Source: JAGOEF01 sp964511665
Lineage (GTDB): Bacteria > Bacteroidota > Bacteroidia > Bacteroidales > ML635J-15
Length of the DNA: 64,000 nucleotides
Direction: 5' to 3'
Assembly (NCBI GenBank): GCA_964511665.1
Contig: CAZEHA010000016.1
Span: 1 to 64,000 of the forward strand
Below are positions 14,849-23,803 of the stretch, in pieces (within the stretch, counting starts at the first letter, position 1; every line of letters begins with the position of its first letter). Under the pieces are notes generated by a model, which worked only from the letters and a program-made list of their open reading frames with translations, was not told the origin of the DNA and made no database searches. The translations under genes were made by a program, and so were the position numbers.

Positions 14849-16331
14849 CCGTTATGGTAACTTTGGTGTTGCCGAAGATATAACCGGCAAAAAAATGACA
14901 TTTCAGGTACTATCTACGTCGGATGCCCAGAGTATCGAAGATGACATTGCAGAATTCTCGAACTATGGTTTCGTAGGCGATAGGTTTAACTTCGATGGTT
15001 TTACAATTGCAACCAACGGTGAGCGCAATACATTGCCCGATGAACTGAGGGTTTTGGTTAAGAATAACCCTATTCTGCCGGAGATTCTCAAAAAGCAAGT
15101 GCGCTTCCTATATGGTTATGGACCGTATCTTTACGATGAAGACATAAGTGATAACCTGCTTAAGCGCAAATGGCACGGGCGCACCGAACACCCCGAATTC
15201 TTTATGTGGCTCGAAAGCTGGACTAAGAATGGATTGCGCGATAACTACGAAACCTATTTCAAGAAAGTAATCATGAACTATTACTACACCGAAGATTACT
15301 TTTCGAAACACCTTCACAACGTCGGCCGTCGCATTGGTATGTTCCCGATCCGTGGTCTCGAACATATATGGACTACCCGGGCACGACTTGCATCCGACCA
15401 GCTCATTCCCAATATCAACGAGTTGAAAGATGAAGATTTAAACTTCGTGGTTGTGGGCGATTGGCTGAATATGTACACCCAACGGCTTGAAGCTTACGCA
15501 CGCTTCCGCGAAAGCAACCCGTTTGCCGACGAAAACTGTGTGAATTATGTGTGTGATGCCAGCTTTGGCGATATGATTTACAGCAGCCCAACTTATTACT
15601 GGGGCTTAAAAGATTGGATTAAAGGCTCAAATTTGAACCCGAAGTACATCAATTCATTTTTGAAGCATTCGTTTGGCGCTAAGATTAACTGCATCATTCC
15701 CCACACCTGGTTTGTTACTATCGAAAATAAGTTTCGTGCATTATGCGAAGAAAATCATGATAGAGATCAAGGAGGCATTGCACTGATTGAGAAGTATGAA
15801 AATGTTAAGCTGATAAATGATTCAAACGAGCCATTGCCCTATAACGAATCGATGGTGCAACAGGCCGTTGATTATAAAATAGAAAGCCTGATGCAGGTAA
15901 TGAGTGGCGAAGGTAAGAATCAGGGTAAGATATTCTTTAGTCGTGCCTTCCGTGCTCAGGAAGGTATTGAGTCGTGGGACTTTAAAGAAATACCTACCAA
16001 GTATGGCGACTACATCGACGCCATTACCAAGGTTGACGAACGCATGGTAAAAGTTATTCTGGCCGGTAAAGGCCTTGACCCCGCCATCTCGAATGTTGGC
16101 AGCGAAGGAATATTCAACAACTCCGGGGCACAGGTATATTATAACTACCTGGTGTATCTCAGCAGCCTCACACATGCCGAAGAATACTGCACCCAGGATA
16201 TTAATTTTGCGCTTCAGGTAAATTTCCCACAAATCTATAATCAGGGCTTGCGTGTGGGCTTATATCGCAATGTGCCACAGCGTTTAGAGGAAACCAGTCC
16301 GGCAAATCGTCCCTCAAATAACATTCAATAA
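14829..16331 (+). CDS. Probable portal protein
   Basis: A 500-residue soluble protein directly downstream of terL, of normal portal length. The N-terminal ~60 residues are beta-like, followed by a helix-rich body, Trp/Tyr-rich segments and a C-terminal helical part ending in a Pro/Asn-rich tail. Portal rings form the vertex through which DNA is packaged and to which neck proteins attach. I rely on position, size and composition; portals diverge strongly, and no single diagnostic motif is visible. The 4-kb run from here to the tape measure has gaps or overlaps under 10 nt. Confidence 0.7.
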   Translation: MTTTTISRYGNFGVAEDITGKKMTFQVLSTSDAQSIEDDIAEFSNYGFVGDRFNFDGFTIATNGERNTLPDELRVLVKNNPILPEILKKQVRFLYGYGPYLYDEDISDNLLKRKWHGRTEHPEFFMWLESWTKNGLRDNYETYFKKVIMNYYYTEDYFSKHLHNVGRRIGMFPIRGLEHIWTTRARLASDQLIPNINELKDEDLNFVVVGDWLNMYTQRLEAYARFRESNPFADENCVNYVCDASFGDMIYSSPTYYWGLKDWIKGSNLNPKYINSFLKHSFGAKINCIIPHTWFVTIENKFRALCEENHDRDQGGIALIEKYENVKLINDSNEPLPYNESMVQQAVDYKIESLMQVMSGEGKNQGKIFFSRAFRAQEGIESWDFKEIPTKYGDYIDAITKVDERMVKVILAGKGLDPAISNVGSEGIFNNSGAQVYYNYLVYLSSLTHAEEYCTQDINFALQVNFPQIYNQGLRVGLYRNVPQRLEETSPANRPSNNIQ

Positions 16332-16332
16332 C

Positions 16333-17484
16333 ATGGCAACAGTAATTCCATTCAAAACAGGCGAAGATATTAAAGGCTCGCTGAGTCAGATTAATATTGA
16401 TTTCGAGATTGATAACGTGCAAAACAGCTTTATTAAAGCCAGCGATTTGATAAAAGATATGATTTCGCCGGCTATGTGGCAACTTATGATTGACCACTAC
16501 AACAGCGACAACTATCAGGCAACACCAGAACCGGTTGAAGAAGGTGAGGAAGCCGACCCCATGACTGCAGTTTATGCGCTGCTCGATACGCTGGTTAAAA
16601 AGGTTCAGGATCCACTCGCTAATTTTGGAATGGCCGAACATTTCGTATGGCTGATGCTTCGCATTAGCAACGGTTCGGTTACGGTTGCCAAAAGTCAGGA
16701 CGAAACTACAGCATTTAAGTATCTCACCGACGAAGCTAAGGAACAGCTAATTGAAACAGCATACATGTTTTGCAACCAGTTGGTTGATTTCATCAACGAA
16801 AATGCAACGACATGGACAACCTGGGCAAAAGAAACACCCTACTTGCTCAATGCCATTGTGCGCTACGGTGATACATTTTATAAGTGCAACCAAGCCCACA
16901 CCAGTGGCGAAACATTTGATGAAACAAAATGGACTGAATGCGAAGAGCACGAAGTAATATTCTGGCAGTGGTTAGAATCGGAACAATATGCCGAATTGAA
17001 TAACGAAATATTCACGAGCTACAAAGACTTTAATAAGTATTTCGACATCAACCGTTCGGCATACTTCTACTACAAGCTGCGCCATATTATTAACCGTGTG
17101 AAAGATGAAGAAATTGAGCCGCGAGTGTTCGAAGCAGTTACCACCGACCAACTTCGCACTAAACTAAAACGTGCAACGGCTTATTGCTGCATGGGTATAG
17201 TGTGTTACGAATGGGATTTCAATTCACTGCCGGCAAACATTCGCCGGGTGATATCAAACGAAATGGAAGCCTATGGGCATAAAAAAACCGATATTGATTT
17301 TGTTAAAAATAAAATATCGGAATCCTACAAACAAAAGGCGCTCAAAATGTTTGCCGAACTCGAACGCGAAGTGGCAATGCTTGCCGAAGAAAAAGAGAAA
17401 GCCGAAACCGGAGTAGCACCGGAAGCTACCGAAGTGTACGAAACCCAATTTGACGAAAACAAACCATACGCATCAATGCTATGA
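16333..17484 (+). CDS. Phage protein with an inserted chitin-binding-like motif (connector candidate)
   Basis: A 383-residue protein starting 2 nt after the portal stop. Most of it is helical and acidic, with a long charged C-terminal helix (about 325-360, Lys/Glu-rich). In the middle (about 165-205) the sequence around VRYGDTFYKCNQAH, then a Trp 12-15 residues later, resembles the small carbohydrate-binding module 5/12 (chitin-binding type) that some phage virion proteins carry. The place after portal suits a head-tail connector or a large neck component. It overlaps the next gene by 4 nt. Confidence 0.6.
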   Translation: MATVIPFKTGEDIKGSLSQINIDFEIDNVQNSFIKASDLIKDMISPAMWQLMIDHYNSDNYQATPEPVEEGEEADPMTAVYALLDTLVKKVQDPLANFGMAEHFVWLMLRISNGSVTVAKSQDETTAFKYLTDEAKEQLIETAYMFCNQLVDFINENATTWTTWAKETPYLLNAIVRYGDTFYKCNQAHTSGETFDETKWTECEEHEVIFWQWLESEQYAELNNEIFTSYKDFNKYFDINRSAYFYYKLRHIINRVKDEEIEPRVFEAVTTDQLRTKLKRATAYCCMGIVCYEWDFNSLPANIRRVISNEMEAYGHKKTDIDFVKNKISESYKQKALKMFAELEREVAMLAEEKEKAETGVAPEATEVYETQFDENKPYASML

Positions 17485-18449
17485 TTACAGTAAACAACAT
17501 TAATATTCCCAGCGAATGGGATGAGCTAAACACTACTCAATACATTGCTGTGATAAAAGTTTTGCAGGAAAGCTTTTCAGGCGAAATCGACATTGAGAGT
17601 GTTAGATATAAAATATTAAAAGCAATAACAGGTTATGTCCCTTCTAAAAAAAAGCTAAAATTAGAAATCATCGAAGAAATTAACAGCAATTTGAAAATAA
17701 TATATGACAAGATCCGATTTCCGTTTTGTTATGAATATGCTGAAGTAGAAAATTATATTGCTTTGGGCATGGAGGCTCGATTATTTCTTCATAAATACCT
17801 ACCAACGGAGTGCTATTGTCCGAAACTAAGTAGAGAAATACAATCAGCATTACCACTAACGCCATCAATTAAGTTCGATATTCGCTGGCGAAAAAACCCA
17901 CTGCCGGAATTTGTTTGGTGTGGCAAAAAGTATTACGGACCCAAAATTAATATTGATACATTCGGAATACTCGATACCGACATTACCGCCGGCACATGGG
18001 TAGATGCACAGAGTTATTACAATTTGTTTTTAGAAACAAAAGACGAGAATTTCCTACTAAATCTTGCAGCTCTGTTTTACTTCGATAAAAACAAACAACC
18101 GGTACAATCAGCGCCGAAGTGGGTAATACTTACATGTTACCTGCTAATGTATAACCTGCTCGATTATTTGGTAAAGCGTTCGGCCTACTCGGTATTGTTC
18201 AACCGCCGGCATACCAGCGATGGCGATAAAGATAAAATAAGCCTTGGGGCACAGGCAACAATTTACGACCTTGTTAAGGCTGGTTATGGCACCAATGAAG
18301 AAATACGCTCCGAAAGCCTGGTGGAATTTCTGAATATGCAGATTGATAAGCTAAAAACATTAATTGCCGAATGCCGTGGCCTGAAAATGAAAGACAGCGA
18401 TATCCATCTTAAATTCAACATCCCTTACGAAGCCATTAAAAACCTATAA
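17481..18449 (+). CDS. Phage structural or assembly protein, unknown
   Basis: A 322-residue soluble protein. It opens with a short beta strand and IPSEWDELNTTQY, a Trp-Asp-Glu-Leu-Thr pattern also seen at the start of small phage tail-assembly chaperones, then a mixed alpha/beta body with several Trp and Tyr and a C-terminal helical end. ATG 17481 overlaps the preceding stop by 4 nt. By position it belongs to the connector, completion or tail-assembly group. I do not recognise it further. Confidence 0.6.
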   Translation: MITVNNINIPSEWDELNTTQYIAVIKVLQESFSGEIDIESVRYKILKAITGYVPSKKKLKLEIIEEINSNLKIIYDKIRFPFCYEYAEVENYIALGMEARLFLHKYLPTECYCPKLSREIQSALPLTPSIKFDIRWRKNPLPEFVWCGKKYYGPKINIDTFGILDTDITAGTWVDAQSYYNLFLETKDENFLLNLAALFYFDKNKQPVQSAPKWVILTCYLLMYNLLDYLVKRSAYSVLFNRRHTSDGDKDKISLGAQATIYDLVKAGYGTNEEIRSESLVEFLNMQIDKLKTLIAECRGLKMKDSDIHLKFNIPYEAIKNL

Positions 18450-18450
18450 T

Positions 18451-19008
18451 ATGAATAGCAATTTTGTTGTAGAGATATTAAAATACTTTGCCAAATATCC
18501 GGCAAAAAACGGAGTTTTAAAATGCTTTACCCGGTCAAACGAAAAGCTTTCGGGATATAATACCCTGCGGACCTATATGAATGCACTGCCATCGCCCGGA
18601 CTTTTCCCTGAGATTGAAACATTTATATTTACAACCGACAGTACCAAGCTCGAAAACTATGTGCGCAATGCTAAGGGCTATATAATGCTTATTGAATTCG
18701 GGCAGCTGGTAGGATCAGCCCCTGACTCCATGAAAAGCGTTGATATTGACTGGTATTTTGCAGTTACCATTGCCCGTGCTGCTGATCCGGCAAACACCGA
18801 TGCCATTGAAGAAGCCATTATAAGCAGCACCAGCCTCGATTTGTGTGTGAATATACTGAAACAAATGCGCCTTGATGATGTTGAAATATGCCACAAACGG
18901 CAAAATCTCGAAAGCGACGTAATACTAAGCCCGGTAGAACCGGCCATGCTACTCAATAACGTAGGTTGGACATTCACATTCAAAAAAAACCTTGACAATA
19001 TATTCTGA
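18451..19008 (+). CDS. Phage neck or tail-completion candidate
   Basis: A 185-residue alpha/beta protein with no signal peptide or membrane helix, starting 1 nt after the previous stop and overlapping the next gene by one base (TGATG). The 18-19 kb region between portal and tape measure normally encodes head closure, tail completion and tail terminator proteins; size fits this group. The central part (FAVTIARAADPANTDAIEEA) is reminiscent of tail-terminator proteins, which are variable. Function is inferred from order. Confidence 0.6.
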   Translation: MNSNFVVEILKYFAKYPAKNGVLKCFTRSNEKLSGYNTLRTYMNALPSPGLFPEIETFIFTTDSTKLENYVRNAKGYIMLIEFGQLVGSAPDSMKSVDIDWYFAVTIARAADPANTDAIEEAIISSTSLDLCVNILKQMRLDDVEICHKRQNLESDVILSPVEPAMLLNNVGWTFTFKKNLDNIF

Positions 19009-19409
19009 TGCCCAGCCAGATTCGCATAAAAACCCAGTTTGTTTCTTCGGTACTGCGCGAAACTGCCGAAAAAATAAGACAGCAACAACAAAAAACGGCT
19101 GTTGATTGGGGATTATTCGAAACCGGCGAACTATATAAGATGCTCGTGGGGCACTTTTCGGTAGGTAATATTGAAGGTGGTGGCAAACTCGACATGCATT
19201 ACCTTACCTATGCCCGATTCCTCGACATGAAGAATCCGCGAAGGCAAGTAAGAAAGCAGGGTTATCATATTTACAACCGTATAGTATTTGGAAGGTTGTA
19301 CAATAGCGCTCTCCCAAGGCTAAAGTATGGTTTTACCGATGACATTAAGGCGCAAATTGCGGCTGAACTAAAACAGATTTACGGCAATTCGATTGAATGC
19401 AATTTATAA
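19008..19409 (+). CDS. Phage tail-completion candidate
   Basis: A 133-residue basic protein. It has a helical N-terminal half rich in Arg and Gln (VLRETAEKIRQQQQK), then a Gly-rich turn and a beta-like part, and ends in a helix. It lies immediately before the tape-measure gene (9-nt gap). Small basic proteins here are often tail-completion (HK97 gp10-like) proteins, but I see no decisive motif. Confidence 0.55.
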   Translation: MPSQIRIKTQFVSSVLRETAEKIRQQQQKTAVDWGLFETGELYKMLVGHFSVGNIEGGGKLDMHYLTYARFLDMKNPRRQVRKQGYHIYNRIVFGRLYNSALPRLKYGFTDDIKAQIAAELKQIYGNSIECNL

Positions 19410-19418
19410 TGATGTGTT

Positions 19419-22106
19419 ATGGCAAAAAAACTATCTGATGAAGTCCTGAAATGGACCATAGAAATAAACGGCGACCAAGCCCGTAAATCGTTGCACGAAC
19501 TGGAGCAAACAACCCGTGAACTTGAAGGCACCAACAAAAGCCTGAAAACCGAACTGGCTAAGCTCGAAGCTCAGGGTAAAAAAAACACGGCTGAATATGA
19601 TGCCATAAGCAAATCAATTACGAATAACAATAAGGTTATTCAGGGTAACAAGCAACAGATGGCAGCCTTACGAGAAGAAATTGGCATTACCGGATTAACT
19701 ATGCGCGAACTGCGCAGTCGTGCAAAAGAGTTACAGAACCAACTCGATAACATGACTCCCGAAAGTGATAGTTATAATATTTTGCAGGGAGAATTGGTTA
19801 AAGTAAGATCGCGCATGGACGAACTCCGCATTTCAACAAAAGCTATGGGTTCCGACCAGAACAGCCTAAAAAAAACTACCGAAGGAGTACAGCTATCGCT
19901 TGGCGAAATGAAGAAGGAACTACGTGAACTGCGCAATATGAGTTTTGCCGGTATGAACCCCGAAGAAATTAAGCAAATTCGTGAACGCATGGCACGACTT
20001 ACCGAAGAAATACGAGATTTCCAAGAACAAAATATGGCTGCTTCTGAATCTGGAATACCGGCTTTTGTTGCCGGATTACAGGGCATAGTGGCTAGTGTGC
20101 AGCTTGTTACCGGTACGTTATCTCTCTTCGGAATAGAAAACGAGAAACTTGAAAAAAGCATGGTGCAGCTTATTGGTGTAGCACAGGCACTAGCTACCGT
20201 AGAGGATATATATGCCAGAGGCAAATTTAAAGTCATGGCAGCTACGGCTCAAGACACCATCGAAAAGGTTAAAAATACAGTGGCAACCAAAGGGCAAACC
20301 CTCGCTACAGAGGGGGCTACAATTGCTACCAGGCTATTAGGCAAAGCAATGACAAGTATGCCCTTGCTAACAGTTATTGCAGGTTTAACAGCCATTGCAG
20401 CTGGAATAGCTGTTTTGATAGTTAGAATGCGTAGCCAGATTAATACAACTAAATTGATTACCGATGCTACAAAAGCTGCGAATGAAGCAACAGCCGATGA
20501 GATTGCAAAAGTACAAGTTTTGGCAAAAGTTGCTAACGATAAAAATCAATCTCTTGAAAAAAGAAAATCTGCTATTGAGGAAATAAATAAAATATCGCCA
20601 GAGTATCTCGGAAATATCACGCTTGAAAATATTGGAACTCAAGAAAGTATAGATAAGATTAATGACTATATAATTGGAATACAACGCAAGGCAAAGGCAA
20701 TGGCATACAACAAAATGCTAAGCGAGAAATATATAGAGCTTGCAGAGGCGGAAATGAACACATGGGAGTCGTTGGGAGCAGCACAAAAGGCATTTTACAA
20801 AATGACAGCATCAGGTGTAAGTGCACAATCGCAACACCAGATAGCACAGGCACTTAGAGTCAACTCAATTTATGAAGAAATTGAAGCCATTAAGGAACTT
20901 GCCGCGGCTGAATATGATGCCAATAATGCAGGTGGCGGTGGTGGTGGTGGCGGTGGCAATAAAAATAACAATATAAATGAATTCAGTATTCCCGATGCCG
21001 ATGACGATGCCGCCGAAGCAAGAGCCTTAGAACGGTTCAATTATAGAATTGAGCTCGATAAACGAGAAGCTGATGAAAAATTGCGAATAAAAACACAGTT
21101 TGATAGTGCATTGAAGCAAAAAGAAAATGAAGCAATCGAAGAGCAAGAAGAAGTTATTCAAAATAAATTAGCAGCAGAGGAAGCTCGTAACCAAGTGCGC
21201 AGCGAACTTCGTTTGAACTCGGAACAGCAGATATATGAAGAATCAAAAAAACAACTTGATTTTTACTTACACGAAAAATATATCTCAGAAGAGGAACATG
21301 CTAAGCTGCTGAAACAACTTGATGCCGACATGCTTAATAGTCGCATGCAAAAGTGGAATCAGGCTTTCGAGTTTATTGGAGAAATGGCCGGGCAATTTAC
21401 CAATCTTGTTACCGGAATGATGGATGTTGAGCTTGAAAAAGCAGGAGACAATGAACGAAAGCAAAAACAGATTCGCAAAAAATATGCTGATTTGCAGTTT
21501 ATTGCTACAATTGCAAGCATGTTTGCAAACCAAGGCCTTGGTGTAACAAAAATTTGGAGCGAATGGGGAGCTAATCCAGTATTGGCCGGCTTGCTTACCG
21601 GCGGCTTGCTTGCGGCCACCATTCCGCAAATTATGATGGCGCAAGCGCAACGCGCAAAAGTTAAGCAGCTTGCGACCGGCAATATTGGCGAGGTTATTGG
21701 CAAATCTGATGGTAGAACCTACAAACCTGATTTATTAAAATCGGTTAAAACCGGTTTTTACAATAAACCATACATGGCTTTGTTTAACGAGAATCCTAAC
21801 CGGCCGGAACTTGTTGTTGATGGTGCCACAACTGCAAAACTTAAATTAAACTATCCTGAAGTAGTTGAAACAATTAGGTATGTAAGCCAGCATGCAACCG
21901 GTAAGTACGATGCAATTACTGCACCTGGTAGCAGCACTACAACATCACAAAATACAATACAGCGCAATAACGATCTTACTGCAGTACTAATAAATTCAGT
22001 TGAAAAACTGAACAATACAATTGATGATGGCATTGGAGTGTCATACGATAAACTCAATAAATCTGACAACGATATTACAAATGTTTTTTCGAAAACAACA
22101 TTGTAG
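19419..22106 (+). CDS. Tape-measure protein
   Basis: An 895-residue protein with the classic tape-measure layout. Residues ~20-205 form long coiled coils rich in Glu, Lys, Leu and Gln; hydrophobic helices lie near 309-336 (around LLTVIAGLTAIAAGIAVLIV) and 718-741; a run of nine glycines near 504-513 links the coil-rich part to a second helical region; another coiled coil follows (about 535-640). Such proteins span the tail lumen and set its length; 895 residues predict a tail of roughly 130 nm if the usual ~0.15 nm per residue holds. The late-promoter-like element F follows the stop by 2 nt. Confidence 0.9.
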   Translation: MAKKLSDEVLKWTIEINGDQARKSLHELEQTTRELEGTNKSLKTELAKLEAQGKKNTAEYDAISKSITNNNKVIQGNKQQMAALREEIGITGLTMRELRSRAKELQNQLDNMTPESDSYNILQGELVKVRSRMDELRISTKAMGSDQNSLKKTTEGVQLSLGEMKKELRELRNMSFAGMNPEEIKQIRERMARLTEEIRDFQEQNMAASESGIPAFVAGLQGIVASVQLVTGTLSLFGIENEKLEKSMVQLIGVAQALATVEDIYARGKFKVMAATAQDTIEKVKNTVATKGQTLATEGATIATRLLGKAMTSMPLLTVIAGLTAIAAGIAVLIVRMRSQINTTKLITDATKAANEATADEIAKVQVLAKVANDKNQSLEKRKSAIEEINKISPEYLGNITLENIGTQESIDKINDYIIGIQRKAKAMAYNKMLSEKYIELAEAEMNTWESLGAAQKAFYKMTASGVSAQSQHQIAQALRVNSIYEEIEAIKELAAAEYDANNAGGGGGGGGGNKNNNINEFSIPDADDDAAEARALERFNYRIELDKREADEKLRIKTQFDSALKQKENEAIEEQEEVIQNKLAAEEARNQVRSELRLNSEQQIYEESKKQLDFYLHEKYISEEEHAKLLKQLDADMLNSRMQKWNQAFEFIGEMAGQFTNLVTGMMDVELEKAGDNERKQKQIRKKYADLQFIATIASMFANQGLGVTKIWSEWGANPVLAGLLTGGLLAATIPQIMMAQAQRAKVKQLATGNIGEVIGKSDGRTYKPDLLKSVKTGFYNKPYMALFNENPNRPELVVDGATTAKLKLNYPEVVETIRYVSQHATGKYDAITAPGSSTTTSQNTIQRNNDLTAVLINSVEKLNNTIDDGIGVSYDKLNKSDNDITNVFSKTTL

Positions 22107-22108
22107 TT

Positions 22109-22144
22109 TGTCCTTTCGCAAATAGAGCGTTTGCCATATTTTCA
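22109..22144 (+). promoter_or_regulatory. Phage late-promoter-like element F
   Basis: TGTCCTTT (22109-22116), 20 nt, TATTTTCA (22137-22144), 12 nt before ATG 22157 of the lysis block. A short inverted repeat GCAAA / TTTGC (22118-22122 / 22130-22134) lies in the spacer. Confidence 0.6.
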
Positions 22145-22156
22145 CAATAAAAAACT

Positions 22157-22441
22157 ATGGAGACAACACTTTTAGCAATTAGTGGTTCGCTTATTCTTAT
22201 TCTGCTTGGGATAATTGGTTTTTTTCTAAAGAGTTTTAACAATAACGTGCTGCGATTGAACGAAAGCAGTATGAGCCTTGAAAAAGCAAGTGTTGAGCTA
22301 AGCACAACGGTAAAATATATGCAAGGCAACTGTAACTTGCGACACAATGCTATTGATAAGCGGCTCGATGCGCATAGCAATGAACTAAAAATACATAGTA
22401 AGCAAATTGCATCTCTTCAAACATCAATCAAAAAAACATAA
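22157..22441 (+). CDS. Small membrane protein, holin candidate
   Basis: A 94-residue protein with one N-terminal transmembrane helix (about 6-25, SGSLILILLGIIGFFLKSF) and a soluble C-terminal coiled-coil-like part rich in Ser, Lys, Leu and Glu. It is encoded immediately before the endolysin (3-nt gap), and both begin after the same promoter-like element, so a role in lysis (holin or accessory) is likely. One-helix holins with a coil tail exist (XhlA-like have the helix at the other end). Function is inferred from the neighbour. Confidence 0.6.
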   Translation: METTLLAISGSLILILLGIIGFFLKSFNNNVLRLNESSMSLEKASVELSTTVKYMQGNCNLRHNAIDKRLDAHSNELKIHSKQIASLQTSIKKT

Positions 22442-22443
22442 TC

Positions 22444-23241
22444 ATGAAAAAACACCTTGTTGCGATAATTTGCATTACAATAGTTGTTATAGCACTAATA
22501 TTACCATACGTTGATGGCCTCACAACTTCATTTGTGCACGTTGATAAAACTCAAGTATCGCGGGACCGATACCTGGTAGTTGCCGGGCATGGTGCTAAAT
22601 ACCTGAATGTGTATCAAACACCCGGTAAACAATCGCCCGAGTGGGCAGATGGCCTTAAGATTTATGAAGGTTATAGCTGCAAGCTATTAGCCTACGACCT
22701 CGTTTACAAACTGCTCAAGGCCGACTTTGATGCTGTTTTGCTAAATCCTGATTCGTTCGACATGACACTTGTTGAACGAGCAAACCGTATTAATCAGTTG
22801 TTCAAGCTCGATTCGCGGGTAGTTGTTATATCGTTGCATCATAATGCGCAAGCCGTTGATTGCAAAAAAGCCGACTACAAAGATAATTACGGCCAATGCG
22901 GTTATACTTCAACAGCTACAGGAGGTGCGACAGGCATCGAAATATATACATCACCGGGGCAAACAAGAAGCGATACCTACGCAACTTATGTATTTAATGC
23001 AATGAAAGAGTCGATGCCTCAATTTACCTACAGAACCGACTTATCGGATGGCGACCCCGATAAGGAAGCAAATTTTACTATTCTTTCGGCTACTCACAGC
23101 CCTGCCATATTAATAGAATGGTTATTTATGACAACATATTACCCCGACTGCGTTGCTATTGCAGACGACAGCATAAGAGATATATATACTACTTCTATTG
23201 TTAACGGCCTAAAAAAACACCAAAATGAACCAAAAAACTAA
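22444..23241 (+). CDS. N-acetylmuramoyl-L-alanine amidase, phage endolysin
   Basis: A 265-residue Zn amidase of the Amidase_3 type. Zinc and catalytic residues are visible as His49 (AGHG), Glu75 (IYEG), His132 (SLHHNA) and Glu225 (ILIEWLF), with the ERANRIN helix between. An N-terminal hydrophobic segment (about 5-21) without a cleavage motif suggests a signal anchor, so it could reach the periplasm without a holin, like SAR endolysins. It cleaves the amide between muramic acid and L-alanine in peptidoglycan at the end of the lytic cycle. Its last 17 nt overlap the following spanin-like gene, which strengthens a lysis-cassette reading. Confidence 0.88.
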   Translation: MKKHLVAIICITIVVIALILPYVDGLTTSFVHVDKTQVSRDRYLVVAGHGAKYLNVYQTPGKQSPEWADGLKIYEGYSCKLLAYDLVYKLLKADFDAVLLNPDSFDMTLVERANRINQLFKLDSRVVVISLHHNAQAVDCKKADYKDNYGQCGYTSTATGGATGIEIYTSPGQTRSDTYATYVFNAMKESMPQFTYRTDLSDGDPDKEANFTILSATHSPAILIEWLFMTTYYPDCVAIADDSIRDIYTTSIVNGLKKHQNEPKN

Positions 23242-23803
23242 AATAGCACTGGCAATACTCACACTGCTTGTGCTTAGCATTTCGGGCAACTATTGGTTGA
23301 TTCGGCAAAACAAAAAAATGTTTGACCGATACAACGAGATGTATGATAATTTTCATGATGTTCTTATAGAGAATAACAAGGTTATTTACCTCGAAACCGA
23401 AAAGCAGCTTGCAAAACTGTATCCGGCTATCGACAGCCTTGCTAAAAAGTTGGGTGTTAAGAACATTACCAATGTTCACAACACATATTATAAGTATTAC
23501 CTTGGTGACACTATTATCACACAGCTTATTGCCGACACCACGCCCGGGATATTCACTTTCGAAATCGACACGGCCTGCATAAACATGGCAGGAATTGTTG
23601 ATGTGACTTCGCAGAAGCTGAAGCTGAGCTACTTTTCCCTGTCCGATAAAATAACAACATTTTATTACCGGCAGCGCATCAGGCTATTCGATTGGAAGTG
23701 GACACCCCGTTGGGGACGATGGGATTACTCGGCTGTTACACATAGTAACTGTACAGACAGCATACGTACCGAAAGTATCACAATTAAAAAAAACGTAAAA
23801 TAA
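23225..23803 (+). CDS. Membrane-anchored lysis-cassette protein, spanin-like
   Basis: A 192-residue protein with an N-terminal membrane helix (about 6-24), then a coiled-coil-like segment (25-75) and a beta-like, Trp/Arg-containing C-terminal domain (RIRLFDWKWTPRWGRWDYS). A periplasmic domain behind a single N-terminal helix and a gene that overlaps the endolysin by 17 nt recall inner-membrane spanins (Rz), which fuse the membranes after the wall is cut. An Rz1-like lipoprotein was not found inside it. The role is inferred from location. Confidence 0.55.
   Translation: MNQKTKIALAILTLLVLSISGNYWLIRQNKKMFDRYNEMYDNFHDVLIENNKVIYLETEKQLAKLYPAIDSLAKKLGVKNITNVHNTYYKYYLGDTIITQLIADTTPGIFTFEIDTACINMAGIVDVTSQKLKLSYFSLSDKITTFYYRQRIRLFDWKWTPRWGRWDYSAVTHSNCTDSIRTESITIKKNVK

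Noticed and set aside
20931..20958. GGT/GGC repeats in the tape-measure gene (and at 25345-25367)
   Set aside because: In-frame poly-glycine linkers of the proteins, not independent repeats or CRISPR.
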